A stretch of DNA of 64,000 bases from Neoechinorhynchus agilis (GCA_051530055.1 CM121342.1:11842001-11906000); one strand, 5' to 3'; counted from the first letter of the stretch, positions 11,858 to 24,126 are shown. Notes: a model not told the origin generated them from the letters alone. Numbers and translations: made by a program.

Positions 11858-12036
11858 ACCACCCCGGATTTAAAAACGACTAATTTATTACCGGTATTTC
11901 GTCAGATAATTCGAACATTTTCAAGGCCAACCATTGTTTCGCAAGTCAGTTTGTTGATTAAAAGTTTACTTGCAGAATTATCAGACGAAACATCGGTAAT
12001 AAATTAGTCCTTTTTAAATCCGGGGTAGTATATCTA
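11858..12036. repeat. Fold-back / MITE-like element
   Basis: The arms read CCCGGATTTAAAAACGACTA on the left and its near-exact reverse complement on the right (ending at about 12030). About 51 bp per arm pair through ATTACCG and GATAATTC, with only a few mismatches. The loop is about 65 bp. No coding content. It looks like a non-autonomous DNA transposon. Confidence 0.7.
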
Positions 12037-12599
12037 ACAAAAGAAAATGCCTTAGCTTCAATGAAAGTTTCGTAGGCGGTAAGGCCGATAACAATCTCAA
12101 AAATACAAGACCTTTTATCTTGTCAAACGTGTTAACTTTGAACTCTTTGCGTTTGATTTCCAATATTTTTTGTCGCTTCTTGTTCCCAATAGCGAATAAA
12201 CTGAGGTAAGAATTAAAAATTAAGCATTTTTCGAATTAAATTGTTCTTGGCCGATCTATCGATCGGCCGTAATTGCCACAAAAATGTTTCTATAGTAACG
12301 AAAACCGCAGAACGGGACTATTGAATTTGAGAACTAACCGTGGAATCGTATTCGTGTTATAAGAAAAACTACTTCTTGAACGATAGGATGAATTAGGCGA
12401 GATTGAGGTTACTACCTGATTTCTTACGAAAACAAAGAAGTAAAGGATCGGATAAGACTATTAGAGGTTAGCACTGAATTGAAGGATAGAATTTTCTTCT
12501 AACGCAGGGAATCAGGACATAGGAAAACAACAGGTTGAAATTTTAAACGTTGGGCGTGGTAGCCCATCTGAAGCACTAAACCTGCAATCATTATCCTTT

Positions 12600-12740
12600 T
12601 GCTTCTTTGAAAACGTTCTGCGAATCTCGTCGGGTTCAACAAACTGATGGTGAACCCGACGAGGTTCGAAACTTTTTTAATAAAAAATTATTTACCGGGT
12701 GAATACCTAAACAATAAGTCTAATAAAACTTTATATATCA
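12600..12740. repeat. Hairpin repeat, family shared with 34790-34965
   Basis: A short inverted repeat (CTCGTCGGGTTCA... / ...TGAACCCGACGAGG, about 12617-12665), followed by an AT-rich tail ending GGGTGAATACCTAAACAATAA. The same arrangement and tail recur at 34820-34950, so this is a dispersed repeat and not a single chance hairpin. Confidence 0.55.
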
Positions 12741-13009
12741 TACATAGGCATGCATAATTTGTGTCACTCGGATAAATATGGTTCCGATTTTGAGAAAAAT
12801 CCATGAATTTGCGGAATAGGTCCAATTTCAGAATTCATTACTTTTCCACTGTTCAGGTGATACTCATCAACACTTCTTAGATTGACATTACAATAAATTG
12901 CTTATTTGTAAACCGATCCCGTGTGATTTACAGCAATTTCACCTTATAACAAAAAAATTTTCATTAGAATTAAATCTCTCGCAATTAAAACAAGTATCAA
13001 ATTTAGCTG

Positions 13010-13444
13010 ATGAACCGACAATGTAAACAATCTGTAAAAAGAATTATTAAGAAATCTGTTCTACTTCAATCAAAAAAATCGGAACTTGTGGCGGCATTTA
13101 GAGAACCCTCAGAAAAAGAACTTAAGAAGCAGAATAAACATGCGAAGGAAGTACTTTTGGAGCAGACTTTGGAATACCAAAAGTTGATAAATCCTGACTA
13201 TAGTGTCAGAGGTGCCGTTCTTGATAAAGAGAAATGGACAGGCGAGGCTGTAAAAGAGAAGGATTTCGTTCCTGATCCTCTGGTGGACATAAGAGCTCGA
13301 CCGTTCTTGTGTTCGCAATATTTTTCGATAGACGGAATGGGTGAAATAATAAGACATGATATACCGATGTGCGCTGGTGGTATTGGCAGCGAAGAGAAAC
13401 GTAAAAAAATTGTGGAACAATACGATAATCTTTTAAAGGAATAA
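13010..13444 (+). CDS. Small basic/acidic protein, function unknown
   Basis: An intact 144-codon frame with ATG start, preceded by a likely splice acceptor (CAAATTTAG/CTGATG), so a 5' exon may exist. The N-terminal 55 residues are rich in Lys/Glu and probably helical (SEKELKKQNKHAKEVL). The C-terminal half contains KEKDFVPDPLVDIRARPF and an Ile/Gly-rich SIDGMGEI stretch, and ends in a charged helix. No signal peptide or membrane segment is visible. An AATAAAT overlaps the end of the stop region at 13440. The size, basic start and composition would suit a small mitochondrial or ribosome-associated protein, but I do not recognise it and assign no function. Confidence 0.6.
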   Translation: MNRQCKQSVKRIIKKSVLLQSKKSELVAAFREPSEKELKKQNKHAKEVLLEQTLEYQKLINPDYSVRGAVLDKEKWTGEAVKEKDFVPDPLVDIRARPFLCSQYFSIDGMGEIIRHDIPMCAGGIGSEEKRKKIVEQYDNLLKE

Positions 13445-13476
13445 ATATACTTTTTCCAAGTGTTAAAGTGAACATA

Positions 13477-13725
13477 CCTTACACGGCTGTCAGGGCCGTG
13501 ATCCAATCACTTAGGCAATGAACCATACGGTTAAGACCTCAGACACCTGATGATGAGGCAGGACTCATCAGTAAGTTTCCTCCCTTCAGCACTATTTCGC
13601 CTCCATTGGTTATGAGTCACAGGTGATAAATGATTTTGAGCCTTATGAACCTGAAACAGGTATTCGTGAATCAAGTCCACTAGACAACCTCGATACAACT
13701 ACGGAATGTACAAATTCTGCTTGTT
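13477..13725 (-). mobile_element. tRNA-derived SINE (minus copy)
   Basis: Reverse-complement copy of the window's SINE. It runs from the GATTCAATCACTT tail block (about 13511 on the plus strand) through the ACTCATCAGTAAGTTTCCTC body to a decayed tRNA-like head and the TACGGAATGTACAAA leader near 13720. It sits just downstream of the small gene and may contribute to its 3' UTR. Confidence 0.75.
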
Positions 13726-13849
13726 TTATACCTTGGCAAAAGTATTCAATTATTTTATATCATGTCTGGTTAGTCGGTTACATTTTATTATAAGTGTTTA
13801 GAACATCTTTTACTCACCTTTTTCCTTTAGGCACACATTCAACCGATAT

Positions 13850-13945
13850 CTTGCGCCAGGGAAGTGATCGACTAACTTAAACTTTGAACCTTACGGCAAT
13901 GAGTTTGTACATCCCTCAGAATCCTCAGATATCTTCATTGGAATA
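13850..13945 (-). mobile_element. SINE tail fragment (minus)
   Basis: Contains the 3' half of the SINE in reverse: AACCGATATCTTGCGCCAGG, AAGTGATCGACT and GAGTTTGTACATCCCTCAGA. Head absent. Lies between two fuller copies. Confidence 0.55.
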
Positions 13946-13954
13946 AATGTAACC

Positions 13955-14285
13955 AGCTAGCCAGGTATAAAACCGGCAAATTTTGTACATTCCGTAGTTG
14001 TATCGAGGTGGTTTATTGGACTTGAGCCCAATTCCTTGTTCCATGGTCTAAGAGTTAAAAATCCATGATCGCCGATGACTCATAACCAAAGGCGACAAAA
14101 TGCCGTTGAAGGGAGGCGGAAACTCACTGATGAATCCTGCCTTCTCGCGACGTATTTGAGGTTCCTGAGGATGTACAAACTCATTGTCGTAGGGTCCAAA
14201 GTATAAGTGATTCAATCACTTCCCTGATGCGATATATCGGTTTGCTGTGTGCCAAAGGAAATCAGCCGCAACACCTAGCGAAAAA
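13955..14285 (+). mobile_element. tRNA-derived SINE (plus copy)
   Basis: Starts with the leader TTTTGTACATTCCGTAGTTG, then a diverged tRNA-like head (TCGAGGTGGTTTATTGGACT), the conserved GACTCATAACCAAAGGCGAC body, AAACTCACTGATGAATCCTG, TGATTCAATCACTTCCCTGA and the GCTGTGTGCCAAAGGAAA tail. Its B box is decayed. Confidence 0.8.
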
Positions 14286-15712
14286 ATGTTGCCGGATAGC
14301 CAGACCAAAGACAAAATAAATATACTTTCATTTTATTCGGTATGTTCCTCTTCGTTCCTTTTCAACAATAAGAAATTCGATGATTGAATTAGAGATTGGT
14401 ACTCAAAAAATATGAAAATTTGACACCTTAATAAACAAGCTTATTGATGGATTCTATGCGAATGCGTGCAGATCAAAAACTTGAATTTGCTAGTTAATAC
14501 TGAGACTCATGGAGATTTAGAACCAAAACAAATATGGTCCCAAATCTAACGACCAATGTGGGTGATTCTTCGATTACGAATCAGACGGTGCATTGAAGCG
14601 TATAAAGGAACTTTTGCGATATACAAAATTATAGTCGGCGGATTGAAATTCCACTCTTCATCAAAAATCCCATTTGATTCCAACATTACTTTTCGCAAGA
14701 ATGCGTAAATCGTTACAAAGAATAACCGCTAACAACTCGATCGCTTTGAGAGTGAAATACTCTGTCCTTGGCCTACGACTTTCATCGTTTTTAATAGAAT
14801 CCAGAAGAATCGCAGAATGATGAATATGCGTCAATCTAGTCGCCCTTTAAGTGATTCTTTAAAAGCCATCCATGGCAGACAATCTTAGTTCTGACGTTCA
14901 GGTTGTTGGTTTGGTGGGACTAAATGGTTGTGATTTTACTGCACTAATCTTCGATTGATGGGAACGCGTCCAATAACTTGTGGAAATTTTGCCGATTTCG
15001 ATAAGGTTTCTTCATTTAATCTCAGCCTAATCTTTAAGCGGATTAAATTCACGTTTATTTTCCATGGGATAAAAGCTCAAGAAAAAGAGATATCCTAGCG
15101 ACTGAAAGCGCCACTCACATATTTAAAAACTTACAAGCAACGGAACAACGCTATTGAACTTTCGAAGTCTGTAGTTAAGTCTCGAACAATTATTATTGAG
15201 GTGAGACTTCCTCTTTCGAAATATCCTCAATTAAATTCGTTTATCCGAGGTGATTATGATCACCACCTATCTCCAATTACCAATTTAATCCTCAAGATAA
15301 AATCCTTCGGAATTATAGAGATGTGATGAACGTAATACCCCCGGATAAAAACATATTTTATTGATTTATACTGATGAGGCGAGGTTCTATCTTTTGAAAT
15401 ATCCTCAATAAAATTCGTTTTATCCGGGATCGATTATGTGCAATAAAATGCAACCGGTCCATTTAATTTGACTAATTTTCTTATAACCTCGGACATTCAA
15501 TTTTGTCGTTTATTTGACCGCTCTCTATTGGCATATTATCCAGAACCTCATTGTTTCTAAAATCTAAATCTAACTGAATTCGAGGATATATGGTCATGGT
15601 TATTGGGAATAACTGATGAACTCGTTTCTTTGCCGTTGAAACGTACCTTCCTTTTGATAAGAGAACATTTTGCACGATCTAACAGATAAATACCTTCCTT
15701 CAATTTCAGATA
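14286..15712. other. Gene-free stretch upstream of UBR7
   Basis: No supported gene. Holds MITE-like sequence at about 15095-15440. A likely acceptor (CTTCAATTTCAG at 15699-15710) immediately before the UBR7 start suggests a UBR7 5' exon and promoter somewhere in this stretch. Confidence 0.5.
15095..15440. repeat. MITE-like repeats related to the 53.3-kb fold-back
   Basis: ACATATTTAAAAACTTACAA near 15117 matches the loop of the fold-back at 53311-53461. At 15186-15265 and 15337-15438 are two related blocks with GAAATATCCTCAAT(T/A)AAA and GTTT(T)ATCCG. One faces a CCCGGATAAAAACATATTTT block, so the set looks like a decayed palindromic element. A related scrap sits at 35244-35300. Confidence 0.45.
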
Positions 15713-16813
15713 ATGACAGACGGGCACAGGCCAATGGAAGAAGACTTTGACGAACAAGATATAGAAATTGAAGAAGACGACAAGCTGGTGGATTATGAGA
15801 AGTTTGAAGAAGTGGTTGGTAACAGCCCTGCCAATAGATGTACCTACGAAGACGGTTACATGAAGCGTCAGGGTCTTTTTTCTTGCATTCAGTGCTACGA
15901 AGCCGGTGGAAGCATTCAACCTTCGGTCATTTGTTATGGTTGTGCCATGACATGTCACAGTGACCATAAACCTTTGATTGAGATGTGGACCAAACGAAAC
16001 TATCGATGTGACTGTGGAAATAGTCGATTTCGGAATAAATGTTTCCTTCACCCGAAGAAAGATAACATAAATGTTCGAAATGATTACGACAATCACAACA
16101 TCATAGGACTCTATTGTTCCTGTAATGGTCCGTATAAAATTGGAGAACAAGAGATGTGGATGTGCGTGATATGCGAAGATTGGTTTCATGTTCATCATGG
16201 AGAAATGGAGGATGTTGAGATCGAAAAGAGTGAGACAATATGTGCTGGGTGCTGCCTTCTTCATGCAGACTTTCTGGCTCCCTATTTCAGTACAAGACTA
16301 GATCCTCAAGGGGTCATATGTGGATCGGAATACTCACCGGCCTCAATTAGTTCTTTAAATACACTGAAAGAAGGAATAGCTCGCGTGTTCAGTACGCAGT
16401 GGAGAAAAAGTATTTGTAGATGCAGTGATTGTGAACATCGGATTCAGTCAGCTGGGCTTCAATTTCTTACCGACGAAGACGATACTTTGGAGACGTTTTT
16501 GAAGATCAATGCGCCTGACGAAGAAAATGCGACTGTGAGAATCGTAAATGCGGACATTGAAGAGACTGTAACCAGGGTCTTTAGTCAAACATTTGATGGA
16601 CTTATGAGTTCTGGACGAATCCAATATACCGATGCATTCAATGAACGAGAGATCAATCTGCTGCTTGCAGAATGTAAAGATGATCTCACTGAATATTTAA
16701 TCCAATTAATGAACGATGCAGAGTGTCTTAGTGATGATGACATTCGTCGCGAAATCTTTGAGTGGTTCCAACGAAGGCGAACTGAAGACAAAGAAAGACG
16801 ACAAATGAACTAG
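15713..16813 (+). CDS. UBR7: UBR7-like E3 ubiquitin ligase
   Basis: A 366-residue protein. After an acidic N terminus (residues 9-34), a UBR-type zinc finger spans about residues 43-110 (CTYEDGYMKRQGLFSCIQC, CYGCAMTCHSDH, YRCDCGNSRF). A PHD finger follows at about 134-190 (LYCSCNGPY, MWMCVICEDWFHVHH, CAGC). The order UBR box then PHD, and the conserved KRNYRCDCGNS, are typical of UBR7, a nuclear E3 acting on histone H2B in mammals. The C-terminal half contains the family's conserved cysteine-bearing segment (SICRCSDCEHRIQ). Human UBR7 is 425 residues, so this is slightly short. The coding part is a single exon. An acceptor sits three bases before the ATG, so a 5' UTR exon is likely. AATAAA lies at 16964. 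No breaks seen. Confidence 0.93.
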   Translation: MTDGHRPMEEDFDEQDIEIEEDDKLVDYEKFEEVVGNSPANRCTYEDGYMKRQGLFSCIQCYEAGGSIQPSVICYGCAMTCHSDHKPLIEMWTKRNYRCDCGNSRFRNKCFLHPKKDNINVRNDYDNHNIIGLYCSCNGPYKIGEQEMWMCVICEDWFHVHHGEMEDVEIEKSETICAGCCLLHADFLAPYFSTRLDPQGVICGSEYSPASISSLNTLKEGIARVFSTQWRKSICRCSDCEHRIQSAGLQFLTDEDDTLETFLKINAPDEENATVRIVNADIEETVTRVFSQTFDGLMSSGRIQYTDAFNEREINLLLAECKDDLTEYLIQLMNDAECLSDDDIRREIFEWFQRRRTEDKERRQMN

Positions 16814-17199
16814 TGAAGTAAAAGTAAAGAAATGATTCATTTTAAGCGAACGTAAGGTATTTTTATGTCATGCGAAACACTCACAATAAGCTCTACAGTT
16901 GAACTATAATTAATAATATGTAAATGGCGTTCATACGACTTTGCTCTATTATTTTTTAATCGAAATAAACTGACCAGCGAAGCCTCAATGACAACGTACT
17001 TTTTTAATCAATTTGCTTAATTCATCTTAGCTATAGCTATGAAGATAATATAAGGAGCCGTTAATCACTCTTATTCGAGCCATTCAATACAATTCTTTTT
17101 AAACGACTTGTGAGCCTAGGCTTCGTCGCAAAATATTTCAATTTAATAGAATGGTTTTATCCGCGACGACGAACGTTTGAGTTATATTTATATGAGTGT
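16814..17199. other. UBR7 3' UTR and spacer
   Basis: AT-rich sequence with a polyadenylation hexamer AATAAA at 16964-16969, then spacer up to the decayed Gypsy element. No gene seen. Confidence 0.55.
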
Positions 17200-20100
17200 A
17201 CATGCGATGTGTAAGTCGAGTTAGAATATGGACATCGTGTGTGCAATAATGACATCTGGCGACGAGGGTAAAAACCGATTGGAACTCGATAATAGATCAA
17301 CGGACGAAGAAGATATTCAGGCTTTGAAACAGGTACTTGAATTTCGATGTTTCGAGGAGCCTGAGAAATGAACAAACTACGCAACGCAGCTTGAGCAACA
17401 CTTTGAGATTAACGACATTACAGATGCGTGGCTAAGCGCTCCTGTTTTCGACAATGTGTGCAGGAGCATTGGATTTAAAAAGCCAGCGGAATTAGGATAT
17501 CCTGGATTGTTAGAGGATCTGAATTGGTTGTATGACGAGAAGAGTCATGAGATAGTGGCAAGGTACCGATTATACAACACGAAGCTCGGGGAAGGTCAAA
17601 GCTACGAGGAATGGCTAAGTGAACTCCACGAAGCAGCTAAGGGTGCAATTTCTTTAAGACAAGTATAGTAGATGAACATTCAGCAGCAGAGGTTCAAATT
17701 CGTGATGCTATCGTGTTGTAAACACCTCTGTTCCGTAAGCAGCTTACAGGATGTGATGAAAATACCTGACGAATAAGGAGGATATCGTGGACAAAATCGA
17801 CAACGAGAGAAGACGGGATTCCGGCATATGAATTCTGGTTCCAAGTGTCCGGCAACGATGGCCAAGTGTTTCAAATGTGGACGGACAGGACATTTCGCCA
17901 AGTGTTGTCGTTCTCGTGTCAACAAGATTTGTGAAACGAACGCGAACGATAAGGATGATGCTACGATCGACAATATTCGGCAGGTCTATGGACGATATGT
18001 TGCCAAGGTAACGGTAACATTGAATGTATGGAATTCGATACTGGCGCGTCCTCATCCATAACTCCTGTGCAGGTGTGGAAACGAATTGGCGAACCTCGTT
18101 TGGAGCCGACAAACGACCTAATAGCGTATGGTGAAGGAAAAATAATCCCGCTGGACGATGCGAGTTTGCAGTGGGGTACAAACGATTGATAAGACGAATG
18201 TACGCGACAATCATAGCAGGCACGGAGTCATTGGATGGTCGAGTTGGGATTGAAAATTCCAGCAAGCATAGTATTGTATTGTATTTATATTGTATGCAAG
18301 GGTACTTTCCTACGTTGCACCGTAGGTATAAGCTCGTCAAATAGAATTAGACTCCGCAAGGGATCTAAAATACATGACAGCAGTCCTGTAAAACGGGCAA
18401 TTCGCGTCTCTTAAAATCAGGTCATCGTAAGTACGACAGTTCCCTTTGCCTTTACGATACAATGTCGTTGGCTTCCAGAAAAGGAACTGTTGCACGACCT
18501 GTGGGCAAGATGCCTCGGACCGAATTATATCGCCCGTGAATTGCAGTCGTCTGCGGCGCAAATATTCACTGGGCGGTTGGACTCCGGCTCTCTTATACAG
18601 TGCTTTGTTGGTCACTTTTTCTGACCATCTGACCTTGAACGCCGCACGTAAGAGAGATGAATGATTTTGGTCCAATTGCCTCGTCGCCGTTGGTGACAGT
18701 GTCCAGGTCTCTGCATTGTAGTAGAGAATGCTCTCAATTAGAGCTCTGAACAGCTGCGAACGGAGTTCATCTGGCAAAGACTCACTGTCAAACAGTGGTT
18801 TAAGTTGCCCCATTGCTCTCCAAGCTACAGCTCTCCGTCGGCTGACATCCGCACTCACCTCAGGAACGACAGCTCCCAGGTAGACATACCGCTCTATCTG
18901 TTTTAATTCTCAACGTCATTCGGCCCTTCGCCAGAGACTGTATGCGCGACATGCGGAATCGTCAAGAATTCCGTATTTTTCGAGTTGATTGTCAGACCAA
19001 TCATACTCGCCCTCTCGCACAGTCTATTTAGCATGCGTTGAGCTCCTTCGACTGTTGAGGACATCAATACGATGTGGTCGGCATATGCCATGTAGGAGGC
19101 GCGTATCTCAGGTTACCTGCGACCTCTTTTCCTCAACAGAAGAAATCCATCTTCATCATTCGGTAGTGCCCATCTCATTACCCAATCAAGCACCAAGATG
19201 AAAAGGAAAGGAGCCAATGTGTCGCCCTGCAGAACATCTGAAGTGGTGGAAAAGTGTTCTGTCAAACCATCAGCTGTCTTTACGGCGGACCTTGTGTTTT
19301 TATATAATGCCATAATGGATGTGACAATGATCGGCGGCACTCCATACTCCTTTAAGATACCGCCAATCATCGTTCGATTTACCGAATCGAAAGCTAGACG
19401 GAAATCAACAAATACCAGCGTCACATCCGTTTGATGAATTCGTGCCTCCTCGAGGATCCTCCTCAAAGCCAATATGTGCTCTGTGGTGCCTCGACCTTTC
19501 CTGAAGCCTTTCTGTTCAATTCTTAGAAACGGTTCGAGGATTGGCTGAATTCGGCGTCTCAAAATGCTGCTGAAACGTTTTGCCGTGTTGGACATCAAGG
19601 ATATACCTCTGTAGTCCTCCACCTTTGTCGAGCAGCATTTTTTGGGATCATTGTTAAATGCGCCGTTTGCCAGATTTGAGGTACTGAGCTACCATTCATT
19701 ATGCCATTCATTAACGGTATGATTTTTCTGGCAATAGATTCAAACCTCAGTACCTCTGCCATTATCCCATCTAGGCCTGATGCACGTCCCGCACGCATCA
19801 TTTTCGCCGCAGCGTTCGCTTCCTTCACGGAAATCGGTCCAGTGAAGTATGCCTCAGTGCTTGGGACGATTGTGCCTTTTGGAAGTACAGGACTCACTTC
19901 CAAAGACGATAATGGCGAATTGAGAATTTCCGCAAAATAATTTGCCATTCTCGTTTTTCTGATTTCCGGGGAGGGATCTTCAATCAAAGTTGGTTGTCTT
20001 TGGGATCTTCCTGTGAGAGTGTTTATCGCTCTCCATGCTAATGAGGAACGAACAAAACCTTCCTTATATGCGATCCCGCGAACTGCATCCTCTGTCGAAG

Positions 20101-23100
20101 CCTTTTGCTTTTCATTATAGAGGTTAGCAAGTTCAAGACTTGCAGTGCGAGCCTCAGATCGTTTTCCTCTTTTTCTTAAAGTTTTGATCTGCTCAGCCAT
20201 TGCCATAAATTCACAGTCCTCCTGCCATATAACCTTTGCAGTTTTTATACGCCTCATTTTTCCACTTCGGTCACTGCGTCGCAGATTGACTTGTAATAAA
20301 AATCAATATCCGTTTCAGCAGCTGGCATCGAGCTCAATTGATTCTCTAGTTCGATATCGAACTCTTTCCTCTTCTCCTCATTAGCGAGGGCGCCATAGAA
20401 CGGACGTGGAGGATGTTGAGGCGTACGGAACAACGAGTCACTCATGCTCAACTGACACATCACCAACTTGTGGCCAGTTGGCAGCCCATCAACTGTGAAT
20501 GTGTCAGCGTTTTTGACCCGACATTTTTCCCTACGTCTCAACAATATATGATCAAGCTGAGCTAAGCGTCTCTTGGGATTTTTTCCCATGGTATGTTTGG
20601 ACGGATTCTTTTGACCCATAAACGTCGCCAAACGCCACGGACGCTTCCGGAATAAGGTGTTAGCAGACACGAGGATCTTTCGGAATGCGGTAAAATCGCG
20701 TTGAAGTCACCGGCTATTAGGAGGGTGTCTCTGTTCGGTACATCATCTAATGCTTCGGCTAGATTTCCATAAAATCCTTCAACCGCCTCTTCACCCGACG
20801 AGGAGGTTTGTGAATATACGCCAAAAGCATAGAGATTTCTCGACCGAAGCTTTATGCTGACACGAAGGATTCGGTCAGTTATAATACTGCATAGTGCTGA
20901 GTTTCGGAGGCGGGGTGATAAACAAACGCCTACACCTCCATTTCCTCGACTGTCCGCAGATAGGTAAGATCTTTATCTTATCCTAATTTACGTCTGTGTC
21001 TGACTGGCCTCTTATGCCCAATTCTTGTAAAAACACAAGATCCATTCTGGCGTCCCTTGCCAATTTGGACAGGGTTCCTCTACGAGATTGCGCTCGCAGA
21101 CTCCCACAATTCAAGGATCCGATTCTTAGTCCTCCTCTATCTGAAACAGCTGGGCCAAAGGGCTCACTGCTGTCAGCGCCATCTGAACAGTCCGTACCCA
21201 CCACGGTGATGAGCTTCGACTGACGCTATCGTTGCCTCCGGCGACAGTTTCGCGAATTTGACGCTAAAGTCGTCGGCGAGAGCTACGACGCCCTCGCTTT
21301 TCCCGTTGCACTGGTGGATTTTGTTGCTCCTGTTCGCTGCCGCATCACCAAGTGGAGCGGCACGCCGACCCCGCGTTGACAGGCTACTATCAGTAGTTGT
21401 CTGGCCGCCGGAGCTGCTTCTTGTACGTGACCGACAAGAATCAGTAACATCAAGTCCGATCATCGTGAAAGAAAGTTAGGGACTGAAAGAAAGTTACGGA
21501 CTGAAAGAAGCAAGCATAGTGAAAGTAAACAAAGTCGACGAACAAGAAGTTTGCGACGAAGCAATATCGAGAGATCTACAGGGAAAGTTTCCTGAAGTTT
21601 TTGGAGCGAACAGGGGAGAAATAAAAGTTAGTAATAGTCCGCAAGATTAATAGAAATTTAGGGTTGTGTGGGAATTTTCGAGTCACGCGTAATAATTTCC
21701 TGGACTACGACGAATATCAAATGCCCAGCTGAATGTTCGATTTTTACCACGATCGATTTAAGAGAGGCATATTTCCAACTAAAGATGAGTGAGGAAATCA
21801 GTCGGTTGCTGACCATTACCACTCCCTATGGTTACAATCGATACTTGCAGATGCCGTTTAGGATAAGCGCAGCGCCAGCGATCTTTCAGAAGATGTCGAC
21901 AAACTATTGGATGGCATTTCAGGGGTCGGCAGTTATATGGATGATATTATTCTTGGAGGAACGAACACAACACGCAGGAACGCAGCGGAGCTTCGTTCTT
22001 TCTTCGGGTTAGCCAATTTCCACGCCAAATTCGTTGCGAATTTTCAATCTCGGTGTGCGCCACTGTACGAACTCGTTAATGTGCCCAAGTCGAAATGGAT
22101 ATGGAATTCGGAACACAAGCACGCGTTTCTGTGCGTGAAGGAAGCATTGAAGCGGCCAGAACGATTGGTGACATACTCGAACAAACTACCATTGGTGTTG
22201 ATGTGCGGCGCCAGCGAACGGGGACTAGGCGCGGCATTTTTTCACGATATGGGTGCAGATAAAGTAGAACCGATTGGATATGCATCGAGATTACTAAACG
22301 AAGCGGAAAAGCATTATGTCCCTATTGAGAGGGAGCCTTTATCGATTGTTTTCGGAATAGAAAAATTTCATCAATACCTATTTGGAAGGTCGTTCGTATT
22401 GAAAACGGATCATAAACCACGGAAATTTATCTTTGGCGAAAGACGAGACTTACCTAGGATGACGAATAATCGGTTGGTGCGATGTCACTCAAGTTGCAAC
22501 AATACAATTATAAAATCAAACATATAAAAGACAAGAACAATCAGATAGCAGATACTCTGTCAAGGATGCCCGATATGAAGATGGGGATGTGGGTCAAACG
22601 GACGATACTATAAACATTATTCAAGAAGAGAAGATGGATCGTTTCGGAATCTAGGTGAAAAGTTTGACGAGTGAGTCGAAGAAAGACATGGGGCTCACTA
22701 AAATCAAACAGTTCATTCGATCAGGATGGCCGGTAAAAGTCGATTAGGAATATAAATCATACTTTCAAAGAAAAGATGAGTTATCATAGGAAAATGGGAT
22801 TGTGATGTGGCTTCAAAGGGGTGATAGTGCCAAAGAATCTTCGAAAGCAATTTTTGGACATGATGCATGAAGGACACGCGATCGAAGCAGCGACTAAAGC
22901 CGTGGCTCGTTACTACTGCTGGTGGCCTTCGATGGACAGCGATATAAAACGCAGAGTGAGTACATGTGCTGAATGCCAAAGGCTAAGGCTGAATGTACCC
23001 GAAATCCCGCTTCTAAATTGGGACATTCCACCGGGCCCGTGGAAGCGGGTTCACGTTAATTTGACCGGTCCGGTGGAAAACAAAATGTATCTAGTAGCGA

Positions 23101-24030
23101 TTGATGCATACTCAAAATATCCGCAGGTGTGGGCATCCGGTACGGGATTTACATCTCAGGCAACGATAGTCAGTTTGAGACAAGCGTATGCGAGATGGGG
23201 AGTTCCTGAGACAATTGTCAGCGACAATAGTCCGCAATTCGTTTCCGCGAATTTCAAAGATTTTTGCAGGACGAATGGGATCGAGCACGTGACAGATTCT
23301 CCCTATCATCCAAAAACCAATGGACTAGTGGAAAGATTCATCAAAACGTTAAAAACGAGAGCTTTATTCGTTAAGAACAACGATAGGTCATTGGGAGTCC
23401 ATCGATTTTTTGCTGAGCTATAGAAACTCCCCCACGAGCGACTACGAATAGATGCCCGGCAGAACTAATGATGGGGAGAAGGATTTCAATTAAATTGGAA
23501 AACATGAGGCCGTCTTTGAAACGAACGATGAAGCAGAAAAAAATGGCACGATAAAAGGTCTCAATCACGTTTATTTCAAAAGGAAAATGAGGTATTTTAC
23601 CGTTCCCCAAGAGATCAAGTATGAACCAAGGGAGTGATCAAGGCCAGCATCCTATGCTCTGAGCGCACAAGATAGAGAGCGACGCGTCCATGGAGACCAA
23701 ATAAGAGCCCCTAGCGATAGTGAAGTAGCGAAGGATCATCCAGAGGAGTCGCGAAAGGAAATAAAGTGGGAGGAAGAACGAGGAGAAGATGAACACGAAT
23801 CGATGATGCAAGTAAGATGAATGGGAGAGGGAACTACAGCGAACGACCAAGTCAACAACGGAAGGATTCCAATGGTAGAGACAGATCGGGATGAGATGAT
23901 GCCTGGAAGAAGAAGCAGAGTTCGAAAGAAACCTGTACTTCCTAACGACGAAAATGCAGATGTGCAGTCGTATTATGCTTTTGGTCGACTGATGTGTGGT
24001 GTGCAATCATGTGGTGTGCAATCATGACGG
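17200..24030 (+). mobile_element. Gypsy-family LTR element, fossil, split by a LINE
   Basis: Plus-strand remains in family order: a gag piece (17456-17668), a CCHC nucleocapsid knuckle (CFKCGRTGHFAKCC, about 17858), a protease motif (FDTGASSS), then after the inserted LINE the pol region: reverse transcriptase and RNase H (21668-22527, DHKPRKFIFGE) and integrase (22821-23423, zinc finger with CAECQRLRL, core ending in YHPKTNGLVERFIK). The element is clearly broken, with many breaks (more than ten by eye). No LTR pair could be recognised, so both outer limits are approximate. It is older than the LINE inside it. The family resembles the Gypsy elements elsewhere in this window. Confidence 0.75.
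18273..21508 (-). mobile_element. APE-type LINE inserted in the Gypsy fossil
   Basis: Minus-strand LINE, about 3.2 kb, flanked by the 12-bp target-site duplication AGCAAGCATAGT (18261-18272 and 21509-21520). Read from 21.46 kb downward: a proline/serine-rich lead, an apurinic endonuclease start (LRIGSLNCGSLR, VFLQELGIRG), then the reverse transcriptase in three neighbouring frames: GRASGLDGIMAEVL, YRGISLMSNTAKRFS, VFVDFRLAFDSVNR, VLQGDTLAPFLFILVLDWVM, a decayed AYADHIVLMSS box, and a C-terminal YNAETWTLSP / RRRRLQFTG domain. The 3' end at 18273 has short TATTG-like repeats, as RTE-type LINEs often do. A handful of frame changes break it. RTE-like is my best guess for the clade. Confidence 0.8.
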
Positions 24031-24069
24031 GACCAAGCCACACACCGATTCCTACTTAGAGTTTCTCGG

Positions 24070-24086
24070 CGCCCCCGGGTGGGCTC

Positions 24087-24126
<40 letters not shown>

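Larger units (their letters stand above)
11586..13009. other. Gene-free stretch
   Basis: Holds the fold-back repeat at 11858-12036 and the GTCGGGTT hairpin repeat at 12600-12740, both listed separately. Otherwise AT-rich with no coding signal that I can support. It should include the promoter of the EGF gene near 11600-11700 and of the small gene at 13010. Confidence 0.5.
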
